Source of the DNA: Marinomonas sp. SBI8L
GTDB lineage: Bacteria > Pseudomonadota > Gammaproteobacteria > Pseudomonadales > Marinomonadaceae
Assembly: GCF_001624705.1 (NCBI RefSeq)
Contig: NZ_JSEO01000003.1
Span: 248,001 to 312,000, forward strand
Direction of reading: 5' to 3'
Length of the DNA stretch: 64,000 nt
Shown here: piece by piece, positions 60,568 through 64,000 of the stretch
Layout of the letters: each line of letters starts with the position of its first letter
Numbering within the stretch: position 1 is the stretch's first letter
Made by a program: the position numbers and the translations under genes
The notes under the pieces: generated by a model
Seen by the model: the letters and a program-made list of their open reading frames with translations, nothing else
Database searches by the model: none
Told to the model about the DNA's origin: nothing

Positions 60568-61944
60568 ATGCCAGCTAAAACAATGGATGAACTCGTCTCC
60601 CTTTGTAAACGTCGCGGATTTATTTTCCAAGGCAGTGAAATCTACGGTGGTATGCAAGGGGCTTACGATTATGGTCCGCTTGGTGTGGAATTAAAAAACA
60701 ACCTTAAAAACGCTTGGTGGCGTGCCATGGTTTATGAGCGTGATGACGTTGAAGGTCTAGACGCGGCTATTGTACAAAACAAGCTTGTTTATAAGTATTC
60801 AGGTCATGAAGATACTTTCACTGACCCTATGGTTGACTGCCACGAATGTAAATCTCGTATGCGTGCAGACCATATGAAAGACATCAAGGTATGTGATAAC
60901 TGTGGTTCTTCTGATGTAACAGAACCACGTGATTTCAACCTAATGTTTAAAACAAATGTGGGCCCTATGGTGGATGAGGAGTCTTACACTTACCTTCGTC
61001 CTGAAACCGCTCAAGGTATCTTTACCAACTTTAAAAATGTGGTTGATTCAACCTCTCGTGCATTACCTTTTGGTATCGCACAAATTGGTAAATCTTTCCG
61101 TAACGAAATCACACCACGTAACTTTATCTTCCGTGTACGTGAATTCGAACAAATGGAATTAGAATTCTTCTGCAAGCCAGGTGAAGACGAAAAATGGCAC
61201 GAGACTTGGGTCGCTTTGCGTAAGCAATGGTGGTTGGATCAAGGTCTTGGCGAAGAAAATATCGAATTTGAATATGTGACAGGTGATGACCTATCTCACT
61301 ATTCAAAATCAACTGTGGATATCTTGTACAAGTTTCCACATGGTTTTGAAGAGCTTGAAGGTGTTGCTAACCGTACTGATTACGACCTTGGTTCTCACAC
61401 TAAAGCACAAGCTGAGTTCGGCATCACAGCAAATGTGAAAGAGAACTCAGACTCAACCGCAAAACTTGCTGTACGTGATTTGGCTGAAAACAAATGGGAA
61501 GTGCCATTCTGTATCGAGCCTTCTGCGGGTCTTGATCGTGGTGTATTGGCTGTGATGACAGAAGCCTACACAGAAGAAGATCTAGGTGATGGTAAATCTC
61601 GTACTGTACTTAAGTTCAAGCCGCACCTAGCGCCGATTAAAGTCGCTATCATGCCGCTTAAAAAGAACAAGCCTGAGATTGTTGCCCTAGCGAAAGAGCT
61701 TAAGAATAAGCTACAGAAGCTAGGTCTAGGTCGTATTCTTTATGAAAACACAGGTAACGTAGGTAAAGGTTACCGTCGTCATGATGAAGTAGGTACACCT
61801 ATTTGTGTGACTGTTGATTTCGATTCTATCGAGAAAGAAGGTGCACCAGTGACTGTACGTGACCGCGATACGATGGAGCAAATCACAGTACCTGCAGCAG
61901 AGCTTGCAAGTTATGTTGTGAACTACTTCATCAACCAAGACTAA
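60568..61944 (+). CDS. glyS: Glycyl-tRNA synthetase, single-chain alpha2 type
   Basis: A 458-residue class-II synthetase of the eukaryote/Gram-positive alpha2 type, not the alpha2-beta2 GlyQ/GlyS usual in gammaproteobacteria. The N-terminal [14 protein letters not shown] and [19 protein letters not shown] are hallmarks. A zinc-binding four-cysteine set (CHECKSRM and CDNCGSS), motif 2 ([30 protein letters not shown]) and motif 3 ([14 protein letters not shown]) follow, with a C-terminal anticodon-binding domain. The ATG at 60568 is preferred over upstream GTG-type starts. It charges tRNA-Gly. Lateral origin is likely but cannot be proven here. Confidence 0.93.
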   Translation: MPAKTMDELVSLCKRRGFIFQGSEIYGGMQGAYDYGPLGVELKNNLKNAWWRAMVYERDDVEGLDAAIVQNKLVYKYSGHEDTFTDPMVDCHECKSRMRADHMKDIKVCDNCGSSDVTEPRDFNLMFKTNVGPMVDEESYTYLRPETAQGIFTNFKNVVDSTSRALPFGIAQIGKSFRNEITPRNFIFRVREFEQMELEFFCKPGEDEKWHETWVALRKQWWLDQGLGEENIEFEYVTGDDLSHYSKSTVDILYKFPHGFEELEGVANRTDYDLGSHTKAQAEFGITANVKENSDSTAKLAVRDLAENKWEVPFCIEPSAGLDRGVLAVMTEAYTEEDLGDGKSRTVLKFKPHLAPIKVAIMPLKKNKPEIVALAKELKNKLQKLGLGRILYENTGNVGKGYRRHDEVGTPICVTVDFDSIEKEGAPVTVRDRDTMEQITVPAAELASYVVNYFINQD

Positions 61945-61974
61945 TTTAAGCTTTTAAACTAGTTCTTAGTTGCT

Positions 61975-62004
61975 AAAAAACGCCGCTTTATGCGGCGTTT
62001 TTTT
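61975..62004 (+). terminator. Terminator of glyS
   Basis: AAAAAACGCCGC-TTTAT-GCGGCGTTTTTTT, a perfect 12-bp stem with A and T runs; it may also serve the converging gene to the right. Confidence 0.95.
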
Positions 62005-62039
62005 ATGCTGAGAAAATAATATTGTGAGCCTAAGAAGGT

Positions 62040-62753
62040 TTAAGGTGCCACATACAGTTCGCCTAGCACTTCTTTTAGTTTCCCTGTATTTCTTAATGCT
62101 TCTAACCTTGTATTGAAACCTTTGATAAAGCTTGGCTCAACGCCGCGACAGACTAAGGCGTCATTATGGATAGCGATAGGTTGCATCTCGTCATAGTGAA
62201 AGCGGTTAGGATCGACTTCTTTAAATGCCTGATAAATATCTGGTGCATAGGCGATCATAGTGTCGATTCTATGAATCGCCAGCATTTTAAAATTTTGCAA
62301 TAAGCTATTGGTGACTGAGTGGGTAAAATTGCCTGCAGCCACTGCTTTGCCGTAATTCATTCCACGTTCTAGTCCCACTCTTTTTCCAACTAACTGGGTT
62401 AACTCGGTATAAACCTCATCTTCGGTAAGACTGAATATATAGGCCTTGGCTCTATTTAACGGTTGAGTTGCTCTGACTTCGTTTCCAAATGAGTAAAAAT
62501 CAGGATTGAGATTTGCTGGGGATAAACAGCAATTTGTACAGGTTTTAAACTTATTACTTGCTCTGTGATTGGGAAGTACTTGCAGTGAAATAGAATGATT
62601 CTCTGGAGTAGCAAGCCTAATAACCTGATCGTAAACACCCTGCTTATCATACTGAAACAAGCCAGGAATAAACTGAACATACAGATTGATTGGCTCAGCT
62701 TTAATAGCGCTTGGCAAAAGTATAATGCAATACAGGCAGAGGCGTTTAAACAT
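62040..62753 (-). CDS. Family-3-like periplasmic binding protein next to a chemoreceptor
   Basis: A 237-residue secreted protein with a short signal peptide (LCLYCIILLPSAIKA). The mature part is a short SBP_bac_3-like domain with a Cys-rich patch CTNCC near residue 72 and RVGLERGMNYGKAV near residue 128. It is downstream of a chemoreceptor on the same strand with a hairpin between. A sensory partner role is possible. The family match is weaker than for the other two orphan binding proteins in the window. Confidence 0.65.
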   Translation of the reverse strand: MFKRLCLYCIILLPSAIKAEPINLYVQFIPGLFQYDKQGVYDQVIRLATPENHSISLQVLPNHRASNKFKTCTNCCLSPANLNPDFYSFGNEVRATQPLNRAKAYIFSLTEDEVYTELTQLVGKRVGLERGMNYGKAVAAGNFTHSVTNSLLQNFKMLAIHRIDTMIAYAPDIYQAFKEVDPNRFHYDEMQPIAIHNDALVCRGVEPSFIKGFNTRLEALRNTGKLKEVLGELYVAP

Positions 62754-62861
62754 AGTATCCGTCTTTAAGCCGATGAACTTAGCTTTAATACTATGACCTA
62801 AAAGGTGAAGTTTCGAATTTCTTTTAGCTTTTTTGAGCGAGTAAAGTAAAGCTTGAGAGGT

Positions 62862-62891
62862 GACCCACTTTATAAAAAGATAAAGTGGGTC
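62862..62891. terminator. Hairpin between chemoreceptor and binding-protein genes
   Basis: Perfect 12-bp inverted repeat GACCCACTTTAT/ATAAAGTGGGTC with a 6-base loop. No T-run follows the stem on either strand; on the minus strand the T residues are in the loop. Termination or mRNA processing are both possible. Confidence 0.55.
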
Positions 62892-62915
62892 GTATGATGG
62901 GGCAATTAACTTGTC

Positions 62916-64000
62916 TTAAACTTTAAATTTAGTGACAAGTTGTTTTAGCTCATCCGCATGAAGTTCTAGCTGCTGGCTAGTTTCATTTGAGTTAGTTGCA
63001 CCTGTTGCTGTTTGAGTTGCAACCGAAGTGATGTTGTTCACATTAGTACTAATGCTATCTGTTACGCTTCTTTGTTGTTCAGCGGCACTGGAAACTTGAA
63101 TGATAAGGTCATTTACTTCATCGATATTCTGGATGATGTTAACGAGTTTCTCATTAGCTTCTGTTGTCATTGCTTCGGACTCGTGTGCTCTTTCACTGCC
63201 CACTTCCATTGAGTTAACGGCTTCTAGCGCACTGGTTTGAAGGCGTTCAATTTTTTCTTGAATTTCAGCCGTTGAATCTTGAGTACGCTTAGCCAGTGAA
63301 CGAACCTCATCGGCTACTACTGCAAAACCACGACCCTGCTCACCCGCTCGTGCCGCTTCAATCGCAGCATTAAGTGCAAGTAGGTTGGTTTGGTCTGCAA
63401 TATCACGAATCACATCCATGACAGTGTGAATCTCTTTACTGTCATGGCTAACTCGGTTGATAACTTCGCTGGAGTGTTTAACGTCCTGGGCTAGTGCTTC
63501 AATCGAGCTATTTGCTTTATCCAATACTTTTTGGCCTTCAGCGGCAATGGCTTTCATTTGGCCTGTGGAGTCGGCGGCTGTAACTGTGTTGTCTGCTACG
63601 TTTTGAGCCGTTGCGCTAAGCTCGGTTACTGCTGATGCTAGCTGCATCACATCTTCTTGCTGTTGGCTTGCTCCTGTTAGGGTTTCTGCAGAAATTCGAG
63701 CCGACTGAGTTGCATTTCCTGTGATCTGGTCACTAGAGACAATAACCTGCTTTAGCAAAGGTTGAATCTGGTCAAGGAACTGATTACAAGCATCGCTAAG
63801 TTGGCCTAGTTCATCAACTGATTTGTGCTCAAGTCTATGGGTAAAGTCGCCTTGAGCCACTTGTTTCATAAAGCCTGTTAGCTTAACAACAGGTCGAGAA
63901 ATTTGGCTAGATAACCACCAGATAACGACGATAGAAATCAGCGTAATGAACAAGCCAACCAGAATAAAGCTGATATTTTGTTCAAACTGCTCAGCTTGAG
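62916..64000 (-). CDS. Methyl-accepting chemotaxis protein, C-terminal part (partial)
   Basis: The last 361 or so residues of a chemoreceptor, cut by the right window edge; the reading frame is open to position 64000 and the TTG-like position near 63953 is internal. It has the end of a membrane helix ([13 protein letters not shown]), HAMP, and a signalling domain with the tip [39 protein letters not shown]. The tip is slightly different from the two receptors at 45-49 kb, so it belongs to a separate subgroup. The sensor part lies outside the window. Confidence 0.93.
   Translation of the reverse strand, partial: QAEQFEQNISFILVGLFITLISIVVIWWLSSQISRPVVKLTGFMKQVAQGDFTHRLEHKSVDELGQLSDACNQFLDQIQPLLKQVIVSSDQITGNATQSARISAETLTGASQQQEDVMQLASAVTELSATAQNVADNTVTAADSTGQMKAIAAEGQKVLDKANSSIEALAQDVKHSSEVINRVSHDSKEIHTVMDVIRDIADQTNLLALNAAIEAARAGEQGRGFAVVADEVRSLAKRTQDSTAEIQEKIERLQTSALEAVNSMEVGSERAHESEAMTTEANEKLVNIIQNIDEVNDLIIQVSSAAEQQRSVTDSISTNVNNITSVATQTATGATNSNETSQQLELHADELKQLVTKFKV

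Noticed and set aside
1-64000. Search for CRISPR arrays, insertion sequences, integrase or att sites
   Set aside because: No regularly spaced repeats, transposase or integrase motifs were found; the only tandem repeat is the tonB coding repeat.

Overview
The window reads as one continuous piece of a marine gammaproteobacterial chromosome, most like Marinomonas or a close Oceanospirillales relative. This rests on the gene set: KDPG (Entner-Doudoroff) control by HexR, several diguanylate cyclase/phosphodiesterase hybrids and chemoreceptors, a TRAP dicarboxylate system, a glycerol ABC importer, the EF-P/EpmA/EpmB set and TmcA. Genus assignment is inference; there is no rRNA in the window. Both ends cut genes: phosphogluconate dehydratase on the left and a chemoreceptor on the right. 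I found no tRNA, rRNA, CRISPR array, insertion sequence or phage module.

Layout. 0-7.5 kb: the end of edd, a LacI-type regulator, and a binding protein/fused permease/ATPase/inositol-monophosphatase operon that resembles sugar-phosphate importers more than iron importers. 7.5-14 kb: an SDR under a perfect palindromic operator, putP, hexR, a small-molecule kinase, ung and ygfZ. 14-17.7 kb: a membrane GGDEF-EAL protein paired with a sugar-type periplasmic binding protein. 18-21 kb: an exbB-exbD-exbD-tonB operon with an apparent Fur site and a very long Glu-Pro linker in TonB. 21-26 kb: a carboxymuconolactone-decarboxylase-like protein, epmB, efp and epmA, plus a candidate small RNA. 26-28 kb: a FIST-GGDEF-EAL protein.

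28-41 kb: dctB-dctD with a stand-alone AlbA_2 protein, a TauE-type transporter, a GcvA-like LysR gene facing an NhaC antiporter/cupin pair, and then dctPQM. dctP has a sigma-54 promoter (GG-N10-GC) and two related upstream sites, which ties DctBD to DctPQM although about 5.4 kb lies between them. 41-50 kb: tmcA, two similar tandem chemoreceptors (one with a perfect 7-1-7 Fur box) and two orphan family-3 solute-binding proteins.

51-54 kb: the known arsenate route arsR-gapdh-arsJ. 54-60 kb: a GlpSTPQUV glycerol importer whose two ATPases are degenerate in complementary ways. It is preceded by six TGTTCA/TGAACA half-sites and a probable sigma-54 promoter. 60-64 kb: a single-chain (alpha2) glycyl-tRNA synthetase, a third orphan binding protein and a truncated chemoreceptor. 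The main themes are uptake of organic acids and glycerol, chemotaxis and c-di-GMP signalling, and sigma-54 and Fur control. The most interesting points are the glp enhancer array with its asymmetric ATPases, the Fur-controlled chemoreceptor, the binding-protein/GGDEF-EAL pair and the candidate small RNA.
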